NCBI GenBank assembly: GCA_963803295.1
Contig: CAWDMC010000025.1
Coordinates: 310,001-374,000 of the forward strand
Origin: CAWDMC01 sp963803295
Lineage (GTDB): Bacteria > Acidobacteriota > Terriglobia > UBA7540
Length of the DNA stretch: 64,000 nt
Reading direction: 5' to 3'
Part shown: positions 8,008 through 16,453 of the stretch, in pieces
Layout: every line of letters starts with the position of its first letter
Numbering within the stretch: the first letter of the stretch is position 1
Notes under the pieces: model-generated
The model's database searches: none
Told to the model about the DNA's origin: nothing
Seen by the model: only the letters and a program-made list of their open reading frames with translations
Made by a program: the position numbers and the translations under genes

Positions 8008-9594
8008 ATGGCTTACGACGCTACCAAAATGCAGGACTGGGAGATCTCGGAAGCGGCCGAACGCGGTATGCCCAACTTCCGCCAATGGCAGGAACGGCTG
8101 GGTCTGGAACCCGACGAGGTTATCCCGATGGGCCGGCTCTCGAAGCTGGATTTTCTTAAGATAATCGAACGGCTCGGAAACCGTCCTGACGGCAAATACA
8201 TCGAGGTTACGGCGATCACTCCTACACCTCTGGGTGAGGGCAAAAGCACCACCTCACTCGGACTGATCGAGGGTCTCGGGAAGCGTAAAAAGAACGTCGG
8301 GGGTTGCCTGCGCCAGCCTTCCGGCGGTCCGACCATGAATGTAAAGGGCACGGCGGCCGGAGGCGGCAATGCCCTCTTGATCCCCATGACTGAGTTCTCC
8401 CTCGGCCTCACCGGTGACATCAACGATCTCGCCAACGCTCACAATCTGGCCATGGTGGCGCTCACCGCGCGCATGCAGCATGAGCGCAACTACACCGATG
8501 AACAACTGCAAAAACACAGCAACATGCGCCGTCTCGATATTGATCCCACGCGCGTCGAGCTCGGCTGGGTGATGGATTTTTGCGCTCAGAGCCTGCGCAA
8601 CCTCATCATCGGCATCGGTGGCAAGCAAGACGGCTTCATGATGCAGTCGAAGTTCGCGATTTCGGTGAGCTCCGAGCTGATGGCCATTCTCTCGATCGTC
8701 AAGGACCTAGCCGACTTACGCAAGCGCCTCGGTGAGATTACCGTGGCTTACGACAAAAAGGGAAAGCCTATAACCACTGCCGATCTGGAAGTTGACGGAG
8801 CCATGGCGGCCTGGATGCGCAACACCATCAATCCGACGCTCTGTAGCACCGCCGAGTACCAGCCTTGCATGGTACACGCGGGTCCCTTCGCCAATATCGC
8901 CGTTGGGCAGTCCTCGATCATCGGCGATCGTCTGGGCCTGAAGATGTTCGACTATCATGTCACCGAGAGCGGCTTCGCAGCAGATATTGGCTTTGAGAAG
9001 TTCTGGAACGTCAAGTGCCGGTACAGCGGCCTGAAGCCGAATGTCTCGGTGCTGACGACCACGATCCGCGCGCTGAAGATGCACGGTGGCGGTCCTCGAG
9101 TGGCTCCGGGCCTCCCTCTCGCCGAAGAATACACAAAGGAAAATCTCAAGCTGCTGGAGAAGGGACTCCCCAACCTGCTTCACCATCTGGGGATAATTCG
9201 CCGCTCCGGCATCAATCCGGTGGTCTGCATCAACTGCTTCCATACCGATACCCCTGAAGAGATAGCGCTCGTGCGTAAGGCCGCCGAGGCGGGAGGAGCG
9301 CGCTGTGCCGCTTCCGAACATTGGGCCAAGGGAGGCGATGGTGCGCTGGAACTGGCTGACACCGTGTTGGATGCCTGCAGGGACGAAGTCAACTTCCGCA
9401 CCCTGTATCCGCTCGAGATGAAACTACGCGATCGCGTGGAACTGATCGCCAAGCTCGTCTACGGCGCGGACGGTGTCGCCTGGCTGCCCGATGCTGAAGC
9501 CAAAGCCAAGGCGTTCGAATCCGATCCGCAGTATTTGGATTACGCTACGATGATGGTGAAGACGCACCTCAGCCTGAGCCATGACCCGCGCTAA
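8008..9594 (+). CDS. fhs: Formate--tetrahydrofolate ligase
   Basis: About 528 residues; the ATG at 8008 follows a GGAGGGGCAAGGA leader. It condenses formate with THF using ATP to give 10-formyl-THF. The P-loop is TPTPLGEGKST at residues 71-81, followed by TSLGLIEGLGK. The next block reads LRQPSGGPTMNVKGTAAGGG, where the usual bacterial form has REPS-L-GP and an FGIKGGAAGGG-like segment, so this belongs to a divergent branch, and it is somewhat shorter than the usual 555 residues. With the flanking folD and metF it can carry formate to methyl-THF. A CRP/FNR-type site lies upstream. No formate dehydrogenase is in the window, so the source of formate is not visible. Confidence 0.9.
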   Translation: MAYDATKMQDWEISEAAERGMPNFRQWQERLGLEPDEVIPMGRLSKLDFLKIIERLGNRPDGKYIEVTAITPTPLGEGKSTTSLGLIEGLGKRKKNVGGCLRQPSGGPTMNVKGTAAGGGNALLIPMTEFSLGLTGDINDLANAHNLAMVALTARMQHERNYTDEQLQKHSNMRRLDIDPTRVELGWVMDFCAQSLRNLIIGIGGKQDGFMMQSKFAISVSSELMAILSIVKDLADLRKRLGEITVAYDKKGKPITTADLEVDGAMAAWMRNTINPTLCSTAEYQPCMVHAGPFANIAVGQSSIIGDRLGLKMFDYHVTESGFAADIGFEKFWNVKCRYSGLKPNVSVLTTTIRALKMHGGGPRVAPGLPLAEEYTKENLKLLEKGLPNLLHHLGIIRRSGINPVVCINCFHTDTPEEIALVRKAAEAGGARCAASEHWAKGGDGALELADTVLDACRDEVNFRTLYPLEMKLRDRVELIAKLVYGADGVAWLPDAEAKAKAFESDPQYLDYATMMVKTHLSLSHDPR

Positions 9595-9785
9595 AGGGCG
9601 TCCCCAAGGGGTGGGTTCTGCCCATCCGTGACGTGCTGGTATACTCGGGCGCAAAGTTCCTCTGCCCGTGTGCGGGCACGATCAGTCTGATGCCGGGAAC
9701 ATCATCGAATCCCGGCTTTCGCCGCGTGGACGTCGATGTGAAAACCGGAAAAGTGACGGGATTGTTTTAAGCGAGGAGAAGGAAT

Positions 9786-11360
9786 ATGGTCGAAGGCAGT
9801 CGGAATCATTTGCGGCTAGCGCTTGAAGAGGGGCAATTCTTTTGCACGGCGGAACTGGTTCTCGGCCGGGATCACGACGTAGCCGAGGCGGAGACGTTCG
9901 TCAAAGAAGCGGCCGCCCAGCCGGATGGGGTCAAGGTGATCAGCCTGACGGATCTTCCCGGCGGCAATCCGGCCTTGCCTCCGGAAGCCTTCGTGGCCTC
10001 CATCAAGCAGAACGGTCTGACGCCCATTGCCCACCTCACCGGCAAGGACGGGAACCGGTCTTTCATCGAAGCGAGGCTTCATGGCTTGGCGCGGGAAGGT
10101 GTGGAAAACATCCTGGCTCTAACCGGAGATGCGCAGAAGGAGGGTTTCGGTGGCAGATCCAAACCGGTCTATGACCTCGATTCTGTCCTTATCATTCACA
10201 TGATCGAGGCCATGCGGAAGGGCATCGAGTATAACCTCGGGCCGCGGACGGTCCACAGCACCCCTTTCGATTTCTTTGCGGGCGCGGTCGTGAATCCCTA
10301 TAAAGTGCACGAGCCCGATCAGATGATGCAGTTTTATAAGCTGCAACTGAAAATCGCGACCGGAGCGAAATTTATCATCACCCAGCTAGGGTTCAACCTA
10401 CGTAAGCTTCTAGAGCTGAAACAGTTCATGGCCAGGGAGGGTTTGGGATACATACCCGTCCTCGCCAACGTGTATGTCCCCACCGCCAAGATCGCGCAGA
10501 TGATGCAGGCCGGTGAAGTGGCGGGCTGCGTTGTGACAGATGAGCTCATAAAGCGGCTCGAATCGGAAAAGAAGCCGCAGCGGCTGGAGCGTGCGGCGCT
10601 GATGGTGGCAGCGGCCAAGGACCTCGGTTTTGCCGGAGCTCATATCGGCGGATTCGGTCTTGCTCACAAGGATTTCATGACTATTGCCGAGCGGGCCGCG
10701 GCCATCGGCAGCGAATGGCGGAATAGGATTGACGAACTGGTCTTCCCTTACGCCAACGAGTTCTATTTATTGCCGCCGGGCAAAGACGGCTTGAGCGATG
10801 GCGAAGGTAAGTATCAGACGAACCCAGATAAGCCCCATGCCACCGTAACCCAGCGGCTCTCCCAATTCGTGCATCGGCACCTCATCGCAGAAGATTCCGC
10901 CGGCGCCCGCTTCTTCGGCCACCAGCTGAGAGGCGATGGAAAACCTCCGGTAGGGGAAGCCTGGCGACACGGGTTGTGTTACCAACTCCTCGAGCCGTCC
11001 ACCCTCTACCGCAAAGCAACGTTGGGTTGTAAGAGTTGCGGGGATTGTCTCCAGGATCATCTCGACTACGCGGGTTGCTCCATGCGGTGGTGTTACAAGG
11101 AGCTACGCAATGGGCCCTGCGGCGGATCGCGGATTGACGGAACTTGTGAAGCCCGGCCGGAACAGCCTTGCATTTGGAACGTGGTCTACAAGGGTGCGCT
11201 GGCTCTGGGTGACGATCCCCGGAAGTTCGCCTCCACTCTGATCCCGCCCCGTGAGTGGCGGCTGGATGGCACTAATGCTCTGGCCAACCGTATGGTCGGA
11301 ATTGACAACCTAAACAAACGGATAGACTTGAAAACGAAGACGCCACAGGAGGGAGAGTAG
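9786..11360 (+). CDS. metF: Methylenetetrahydrofolate reductase, MetF fused to a MetV-like Cys-rich domain
   Basis: A 524-residue protein with an AGGAGAAGGA ribosome site. The first 300 or so residues form a MetF TIM barrel: FFCTAELVLGRDHDV holds the catalytic Glu region and GVENILALTGDAQ the flavin-binding part. From about residue 414 comes a cysteine-dense domain (GCKSCGDC, YAGCSMRWCYKE, NGPCGGS, GTCEARPEQPC) matching the MTHFR C-terminal/MetV family, which in acetogens is a separate zinc-binding subunit needed by MetF. The fusion suggests a Wood-Ljungdahl type reductase rather than the biosynthetic E. coli type. It reduces methylene-THF to methyl-THF in the cytoplasm, and the methyltransferase gene begins four bases later. 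Confidence 0.92.
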   Translation: MVEGSRNHLRLALEEGQFFCTAELVLGRDHDVAEAETFVKEAAAQPDGVKVISLTDLPGGNPALPPEAFVASIKQNGLTPIAHLTGKDGNRSFIEARLHGLAREGVENILALTGDAQKEGFGGRSKPVYDLDSVLIIHMIEAMRKGIEYNLGPRTVHSTPFDFFAGAVVNPYKVHEPDQMMQFYKLQLKIATGAKFIITQLGFNLRKLLELKQFMAREGLGYIPVLANVYVPTAKIAQMMQAGEVAGCVVTDELIKRLESEKKPQRLERAALMVAAAKDLGFAGAHIGGFGLAHKDFMTIAERAAAIGSEWRNRIDELVFPYANEFYLLPPGKDGLSDGEGKYQTNPDKPHATVTQRLSQFVHRHLIAEDSAGARFFGHQLRGDGKPPVGEAWRHGLCYQLLEPSTLYRKATLGCKSCGDCLQDHLDYAGCSMRWCYKELRNGPCGGSRIDGTCEARPEQPCIWNVVYKGALALGDDPRKFASTLIPPREWRLDGTNALANRMVGIDNLNKRIDLKTKTPQEGE

Positions 11361-11364
11361 ACTC

Positions 11365-12165
11365 ATGCTTATCATCGGCGAACTGATTAATTGCACCCGC
11401 AAGAAGGTCGGAGCGGCGGCGCAAGCCAGAGACGTGGAGTTCTTCAGGGAGATTGCCCGCAAGCAGGCGAACGCCGGCGCGGACGCGCTCGATGTAAACG
11501 GCGGCCTGCCCGGCCAGGAGCTGGAGGTGCTGCCCTGGCTCGTGAATATCGTGCAGGAAACCGTCAGCGTGCCCCTCTGCCTCGATAGCGCTGATCCTGC
11601 TGCACTCGCCCGCGCCCTTCCGCTTTGTAAGCAGCGGGCGATGATCAACTCCATCACCGATGAACCGGCGCGTATCGATGCTTTGCTTCCGGTGCTGAAG
11701 GAATTCCGGCCTAAAGTGATCGCCCTTTGCATGAGCGAGGCGGGTCCGCCCAACACCACCGAAGAACGCGTCTCGACCGCAACCCATCTCGTGGATCGGC
11801 TCTTGGCGGAGGGATTTGCGGTGGACGACATTTACGTCGATCCTTGCGTCATCCCCGTCAGCACCGGTCCGGACCATGGCAAATCGCTGGTGGAAGCCAC
11901 GGGAAAGATCACCGCCCGGTACCCTGGCATCCACGCGAGCGCCGGTGTCAGCAATGTTTCCTTCGGACTTCCTATGCGCAAGCTGCTCAACGAAGTTCTT
12001 ATGGTTCTGCTGATGTCGCAGGGTCTCGACGCGGCCATCGTAGATCCCTGCGATGCCCAACTGATTATGAATGTCCGGGCCGCTGAGGCCTTGCTTGGAC
12101 GAGACGAGTATTGCGCTAACTATCTGCGTGCATTCCGTGAAGGCAAGCTGGGCCAAGCCGCGTAA
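11365..12165 (+). CDS. Methyltetrahydrofolate:corrinoid/cobalamin methyltransferase (AcsE-like)
   Basis: A 266-residue pterin-binding TIM barrel starting four bases after metF with a GGGAGA ribosome site, so the two are co-translated. MLIIGELINCTRKK is the family's N-terminal strand; DALDVNGGLPG, PLCLDSADP, INSITDE and DDIYVDPCVIPVSTG are the pterin-contact segments. It resembles AcsE, which moves the methyl group of methyl-THF to a corrinoid iron-sulfur protein, and related MtvA/MtbA-like proteins in demethylation systems. No corrinoid protein, CODH/ACS or MetH gene is in the window, so the acceptor is unknown. The location after metF supports a role at the end of the methyl branch. Confidence 0.85.
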   Translation: MLIIGELINCTRKKVGAAAQARDVEFFREIARKQANAGADALDVNGGLPGQELEVLPWLVNIVQETVSVPLCLDSADPAALARALPLCKQRAMINSITDEPARIDALLPVLKEFRPKVIALCMSEAGPPNTTEERVSTATHLVDRLLAEGFAVDDIYVDPCVIPVSTGPDHGKSLVEATGKITARYPGIHASAGVSNVSFGLPMRKLLNEVLMVLLMSQGLDAAIVDPCDAQLIMNVRAAEALLGRDEYCANYLRAFREGKLGQAA

Positions 12166-12243
12166 GATCGCGGATGCCTATTCGTCCATAGGGGCCTTCC
12201 GTTATAATGACCGTTCTGACTTGAACAACCTTGGGCAAAACAC

Positions 12244-12807
12244 ATGGATCGAGACGAAGCTTGGGCGCTGCTCACGGAATACACTAAGAGCGACAGCCTG
12301 CGAAAACACGCGTTGGCGGTTGAAGCCTGTCTACGCGCCTACGCCTGTAAATACGCTCAAGACGAAAATGAATGGTCGATTACGGCGCTGCTCCACGATT
12401 TCGATTACGAGATGTACCCTGAGCTGCCGGACCATCCGCTGAAGGGCGGCGAAATTCTTACGGAGAAGGGCTATCCCGAGAAGGTGCGGCGCGCCATCCT
12501 GGGGCACGCGGCGGAACACACGGGGATCCCTCGCGATACTTTGCTTGCCAAGGCCCTATTTGCCTGCGACGAGGTTGCCGGTTTCATCACGGCCTGCGCG
12601 CTGGTGCGGCCCGATCGAATCCAGAGCCTGGAAGCACGGTCCGTGCGAAGGCGCATGAAGGACAAGGCATTCGCACGCTCCGTCAATCGCGAGGACATCA
12701 TCAAAGGGGCCGAAGAGCTGGGTATTCCACTCGATGAGCACATCACTTTTTGCATCGAGGCGATGCGTGCTCGGGCCGAGCAACTGGGTCTTGCATCGCC
12801 CGCGTAG
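12244..12807 (+). CDS. HD-domain (HDIG-type) putative phosphohydrolase
   Basis: A 187-residue protein with His22 in LRKHALAVEA, His51-Asp52 in ALLHDFDYEMYP and a later GHAAEH segment, which together give the metal ligands of HD hydrolases. This small stand-alone type is annotated as an HDIG-domain protein and probably hydrolyses a phosphate ester or nucleotide; the substrate is unknown. It starts 78 bases after the methyltransferase stop on the same strand and may be transcribed with it. The ribosome site is weak. Confidence 0.85.
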   Translation: MDRDEAWALLTEYTKSDSLRKHALAVEACLRAYACKYAQDENEWSITALLHDFDYEMYPELPDHPLKGGEILTEKGYPEKVRRAILGHAAEHTGIPRDTLLAKALFACDEVAGFITACALVRPDRIQSLEARSVRRRMKDKAFARSVNREDIIKGAEELGIPLDEHITFCIEAMRARAEQLGLASPA

Positions 12808-12917
12808 GAGCCTTCCGCGCGATCATCGGAGGCTGGATGTCCCTTCGGCCCTCGCCATAGGCTTGCGGCCCATGCTCGCTTCCTCTTGATCGTGCCTAGT
12901 TACTCTCGGCAGATTTC

Positions 12918-13964
12918 CTATTGCTCGTACTTGAAGCCCAGTAAATGAGCTGTGAGGTATCGGTCTAGCTCTTCATAGTCGCGTTGCTTGATCAACTCAG
13001 TCTCTAGTCGTCGGTCCACAGTGCGGACCTTTTCGACCAGCCACAGAAACGTCTGCTTGCTATTGGCGAGGTGCTTCATCGAGACCTCCTTCTTCTGGGT
13101 GCGCATGGCCTTGACGTCGAGTCCCACGAATTCCCCGTTCGCCCCATAGCCGTTCTCTTCCAATACCCGCACCTGATTGTAAGCTCTTCGGAGATCGACC
13201 TCACCGAACGACTTGTCCTCGTCGAATTTCAGGCCGTTCTGATCGTTCAAGTGTACGCTCCAAAGCTTGTTGAAGGAGAGGGCGAAGCCCATTTCGTCGG
13301 AAGGGTCCAGGCCCGCGAGAATCTGGTGCGCAGTTTCGATGAGTATTCCGACCCGCGAAGGATCGGCAGTGCGGTACGCAAGCGCCAGACCATGCCCGAT
13401 TGTAGGAACATACGCTTGGTCCATCGGTTCATTGGGCTTCGGTTCAATGAGGATCCGTAGTTGTTTGTCGTACCCCAGCAGCCGGTCGATTACATCCACC
13501 AGATACTGCATGGACCTGGGGACGGACTTGGCTTCGCGAATGTAGGTTCCTTCACGCGCCAGCCAAAGCACCATCAGGCGGCAACCCAGTTCGTTTGCGA
13601 TATCGACAGCCTTTATCGCTCTTTCCGTCGCGTAGGCACGCTCGGCCGGGTCGTTGGAGGTGAAGGCTCCGTCAATCGTTCGTGGATTTTCCCACAGTCT
13701 TGGCGCTACGAATTCCGCCACCAAGCCGTGATCCGAAAGCATTTGTCTGGTCTTGCGCGCCTGTCTTGTGATCTCTGAAGATGTGAGCGAGTCGAGGTTT
13801 GGAACAGCATCGTCATCATGAAACTGCATACCATCGAACCCAAGGCGCTTGGCAATGCTAAGTTTTTCCACGAAAGTGAAAGAGTCGCGTACAGGCGGGC
13901 CGAAGGGGTCAGCCCCTTCGCTCAAATTCCAAGGCCCGAACGAAAAACGATACGATGTAGCCAT
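12918..13964 (-). CDS. Xylose isomerase-like sugar isomerase (actinobacterial XylA type)
   Basis: About 348 residues. The ATG at 13964 has AAGGAG eight bases upstream, so the 37 in-frame codons before it are excluded. Active-site blocks of class I xylose isomerase are present: FGPWNLSEGADPFG at the N terminus, QFHDDD with the catalytic histidine, IEPKPNEP with the metal-binding Glu and Lys, ETAHQILAG, and HLNDQNGLKFDEDKSFG with the metal Asp residues. It interconverts an aldose and ketose with divalent metals in the cytoplasm; D-xylose or a related sugar is likely. It is monocistronic, and a 13-bp tandem repeat sits just before its ribosome site. Confidence 0.85.
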   Translation of the reverse strand: MATSYRFSFGPWNLSEGADPFGPPVRDSFTFVEKLSIAKRLGFDGMQFHDDDAVPNLDSLTSSEITRQARKTRQMLSDHGLVAEFVAPRLWENPRTIDGAFTSNDPAERAYATERAIKAVDIANELGCRLMVLWLAREGTYIREAKSVPRSMQYLVDVIDRLLGYDKQLRILIEPKPNEPMDQAYVPTIGHGLALAYRTADPSRVGILIETAHQILAGLDPSDEMGFALSFNKLWSVHLNDQNGLKFDEDKSFGEVDLRRAYNQVRVLEENGYGANGEFVGLDVKAMRTQKKEVSMKHLANSKQTFLWLVEKVRTVDRRLETELIKQRDYEELDRYLTAHLLGFKYEQ

Positions 13965-14300
13965 TATGTTCTCTCCTTGATAACGATCAGTGATAACGAC
14001 CAGTCCCGCGGGAAACGCTTCTATCTTAGCCCAGGACACTTCATGGGAGTGAAATTCGAGGGTGTCATCTTGCATTAGCTAGCTACTAAGCTAGGCGACG
14101 GCCCAGCCGGTTTGATAATCTCGAGCGTCCTTCAAAGCCGGAATCTGAACCCTTGGATCGAGCGGAAAAAGTGCGGAAAGACAGCGGGATTGTGCGGGAA
14201 CCTGGAGCCCCTTGCCTTATGCCTTTTCGGGCGAGACGCATGCCCTTTGGGGATTCCGGCGCTGGGCGAATGACTAAGAATCCCGGACTCGCTCCAGTAG
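13965..14300. other. Intergenic region upstream of the sugar isomerase
   Basis: This 336-bp gap separates the isomerase start from the yggX stop. It holds the tandem 13-bp repeat at 13978-14003. I see no convincing promoter hexamers, ORF or terminator elsewhere in it. Confidence 0.5.
13978..14003. repeat. Tandem 13-bp direct repeat, candidate operator of the sugar isomerase gene
   Basis: TGATAACGATCAG (13978-13990) is followed immediately by TGATAACGACCAG (13991-14003), with one mismatch. The pair sits 14 bp upstream of the isomerase start codon, in the 5' leader, so it could bind a regulator or a protein acting on the mRNA. Confidence 0.4.
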
Positions 14301-14582
14301 CTACGCTTTCTTGCGCGGAGGGACGTATCCGGGAGGCAAAGCCGCGCCTTCGCCAAAGAAAAATCGTTCCATCTGGCTTTCAATAATCTCTTGGGCTTCC
14401 TTAGTGGCTGGATTCAGGCGATACTCGTTGATCAGCATCTTCAGATGCTCGGCCCACAAGTCCCAGGCCTGCTGCGAGACATGTTCGTAAATCTGCTGGC
14501 CGATTTCACCCGACCACGGCGGTTCTTCCAAACCCGGCAGTTCCTTGCCGAACTTCACGCATTTCACCATTCGCTCAGGCAT
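14301..14582 (-). CDS. yggX: Probable Fe(2+)-trafficking / oxidative damage protection protein YggX
   Basis: A 93-residue protein starting at MPERMVKCVKFG with GAGGAGG six bases upstream; the longer frame has no ribosome site. The conserved N-terminal cysteine (KCVKFGKELPGLE), the PWSGEIGQQIYEHVSQQAW helix and the MLINEYRLN segment are hallmarks of YggX. It guards iron-sulfur proteins against oxidants, probably by handling labile Fe(II). The C terminus is a little longer than in E. coli and ends in a basic, proline-rich tail (PPGYVPPRKKA). It appears monocistronic. Confidence 0.92.
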   Translation of the reverse strand: MPERMVKCVKFGKELPGLEEPPWSGEIGQQIYEHVSQQAWDLWAEHLKMLINEYRLNPATKEAQEIIESQMERFFFGEGAALPPGYVPPRKKA

Positions 14583-14720
14583 CAACATCCTCCTCATTTA
14601 ATCCTAGCGCCGCGCCTGGCAATCAAAAATCCACGCTGCCTCTTGGGGGCTGGAGCGATTATACCGGAAAAGCGCGAAGCTTGCCGAGTCGGGGGTATTC
14701 ATCGCTGCCAGGAACATTCG

Positions 14721-16427
14721 TCACTGGGCTTGACGACTGGCCACGTTGGTCCTGTTCACTTCCTCATAGTGGGTCAAGTGGGGAAACAACGGAGCGATTC
14801 TGAAGGGCATCTTCTCGCTGGCATCAGCGAGCGCCACTGTTTTGCGAGTCGTGAAGGTGACGCCCCCGTCCCAGGCGTTTACCTGAACACGAGAACCAAG
14901 GGGCAGGGCCGCGATCTCGTCAAGGTTCTTGGGGTGAAGTTCAGGGGCACCGCTCATCAGGGCTGCCATCCGGACGGTGCTCTTGTCAGCCGCCAGGCGG
15001 TTGCCAAGGTGCGAGCCAAAGAGCCCCTCCGTGTTCGGCGCGGCTGCGGCGGCGGCGCGCAGGAAAAGACCGGCATTGCCGAGCTTGTCCTTATAGGGCG
15101 AATTCTGCAGGAACTCGACCGCTTTGGCATCGGCTGCCGTTTCCTCCTTTTCGTCGCGGGCCAGATCCAGATTAGAGAGGAGTTGTTCATCGGAGAGCAG
15201 CAGGCGATCGTCAAAGGCGTACTTGGTACTGAGCCTATGGCCCAGCGCAACGTGGGCAAGTTCGTGAGCGATCACCATGGCCAGACTCGGCTCGTCGGGT
15301 AAGACATCGATGAGACCACGGCTGAGCACAATGGTGTAGCGCAAGGTGAAGGACTCCAGCGGAGAAGTCAGCATCACCCGGCAGTGAACAGGAGGCAGAC
15401 TATCGAGGTGATTGGTGACCACGAGGTTGTTGACTACGGTTTCCAACACCTTGTCAACGGGTCCAGCTGGCGCAATTAGGCGGGCTTTTTCCAGACGATC
15501 GAGCACATTTCGCTCCGCCTCGGTTTCCAGTTTACGTTTGCTTTCGACAGGAGAGAGGTCCGAAGTGGCTTCACTGCTGTCGCGCACGGCTGCAGGAGCC
15601 TCCACCAGAATTTTCGTCCACTCCTCTTGCTGACGGGGGGCAGTGAGATCATAGCCCCACAGACGGGTATCTGCCTTGAAACGGATCCTCTTGCCCACAT
15701 CCGATTCTTCGCTGTAGATGTAGACTGGCAGCCATACCCCAGGCCTGAGATTTTCGCGCCAGGAGTCGAAATGGCAATAGAACTTGAAGCGCGGAGCATT
15801 GACGCGTGTACCGTTGAGGCGAACGATGGCGTAATCATGGTCCTCCACCCAAATGCGTCCCACGAAGGCTCCCGTGCCTGCGTGTTTCCGTGGACGCACG
15901 TCAATTGCGAGACAGCGCACGTCCCCCAGATATTCCCAGCGGACAGGCTCAAAGATGTAGTGTTGTTGATCGAAGTTTTGCGCGTCCACCATGGCGGAGG
16001 TCGCGAACTTGTCCGCGAAAAGATGGGGTGGGAGAAGTGGCGCCGCAATGGTTTCGAACTTACGGCGCATTCGGGTGAAGTCACTATCGGGAACGAAGGA
16101 AACTTCTTCTGCTTTCTTGGTGAACTTGAGCCGGCCCAAGAAATAGGCATCGTTCACGGGAACATCGCCCAGTTCTGCGTCCGGGCGAAAATATTGAAGA
16201 TACGTCTCCACGCGAGGCGAGTACTTCTTGAGACTTTCGCTATACTGCTTCTCGCCGGCGACAATACGTTCAATAATGGTGGCCGCCTGGGGCGACTGGG
16301 TTCTCTGCTCGTCTGCGCTGGGATTGTTGGACTGGGCGTATCCTGCGATAGGAACCAAGATGACTGCGCCGATGGAGGTGAGTAATTTAGCGAGCCAAGC
16401 GGTGCGGCCTATGCGAGCAAGTGTCAT
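14721..16427 (-). CDS. Exported M48-family zinc metallopeptidase
   Basis: About 568 residues. The ATG at 16427 follows GGAGAG and begins a signal peptide (AKLLTSIGAVILVPIAGYAQ). The N-terminal 300 residues resemble an outer-surface beta-rich domain that carries lipoprotein-sorting-like strands. The C-terminal half has the peptidase motif AHELAHVALGH near residue 385 with the HExxH zinc site, followed by EETAADAKAVEFL carrying the third zinc ligand. It probably degrades or remodels envelope proteins in the periplasm, like BepA. It lies 26 bases after the TonB-like gene on the same strand and is likely co-transcribed. Confidence 0.87.
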   Translation of the reverse strand: MTLARIGRTAWLAKLLTSIGAVILVPIAGYAQSNNPSADEQRTQSPQAATIIERIVAGEKQYSESLKKYSPRVETYLQYFRPDAELGDVPVNDAYFLGRLKFTKKAEEVSFVPDSDFTRMRRKFETIAAPLLPPHLFADKFATSAMVDAQNFDQQHYIFEPVRWEYLGDVRCLAIDVRPRKHAGTGAFVGRIWVEDHDYAIVRLNGTRVNAPRFKFYCHFDSWRENLRPGVWLPVYIYSEESDVGKRIRFKADTRLWGYDLTAPRQQEEWTKILVEAPAAVRDSSEATSDLSPVESKRKLETEAERNVLDRLEKARLIAPAGPVDKVLETVVNNLVVTNHLDSLPPVHCRVMLTSPLESFTLRYTIVLSRGLIDVLPDEPSLAMVIAHELAHVALGHRLSTKYAFDDRLLLSDEQLLSNLDLARDEKEETAADAKAVEFLQNSPYKDKLGNAGLFLRAAAAAAPNTEGLFGSHLGNRLAADKSTVRMAALMSGAPELHPKNLDEIAALPLGSRVQVNAWDGGVTFTTRKTVALADASEKMPFRIAPLFPHLTHYEEVNRTNVASRQAQ

Positions 16428-16453
16428 GATGTCTCTCCAACTCCGTATCGCCT

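Noticed and set aside
11272..12156. Long antisense ORF of 294 codons over the methyltransferase gene
   Set aside because: The opposite strand encodes a recognisable pterin-binding enzyme; the antisense product has no motif.
6907..12165. Complete Wood-Ljungdahl pathway
   Set aside because: No CODH/ACS, corrinoid protein or formate dehydrogenase is present in the window; only the methyl branch can be supported.
14391..15302. 303-codon plus-strand ORF over yggX and the M48 peptidase gene
   Set aside because: Antisense to two recognised proteins, no ribosome site, no motif.
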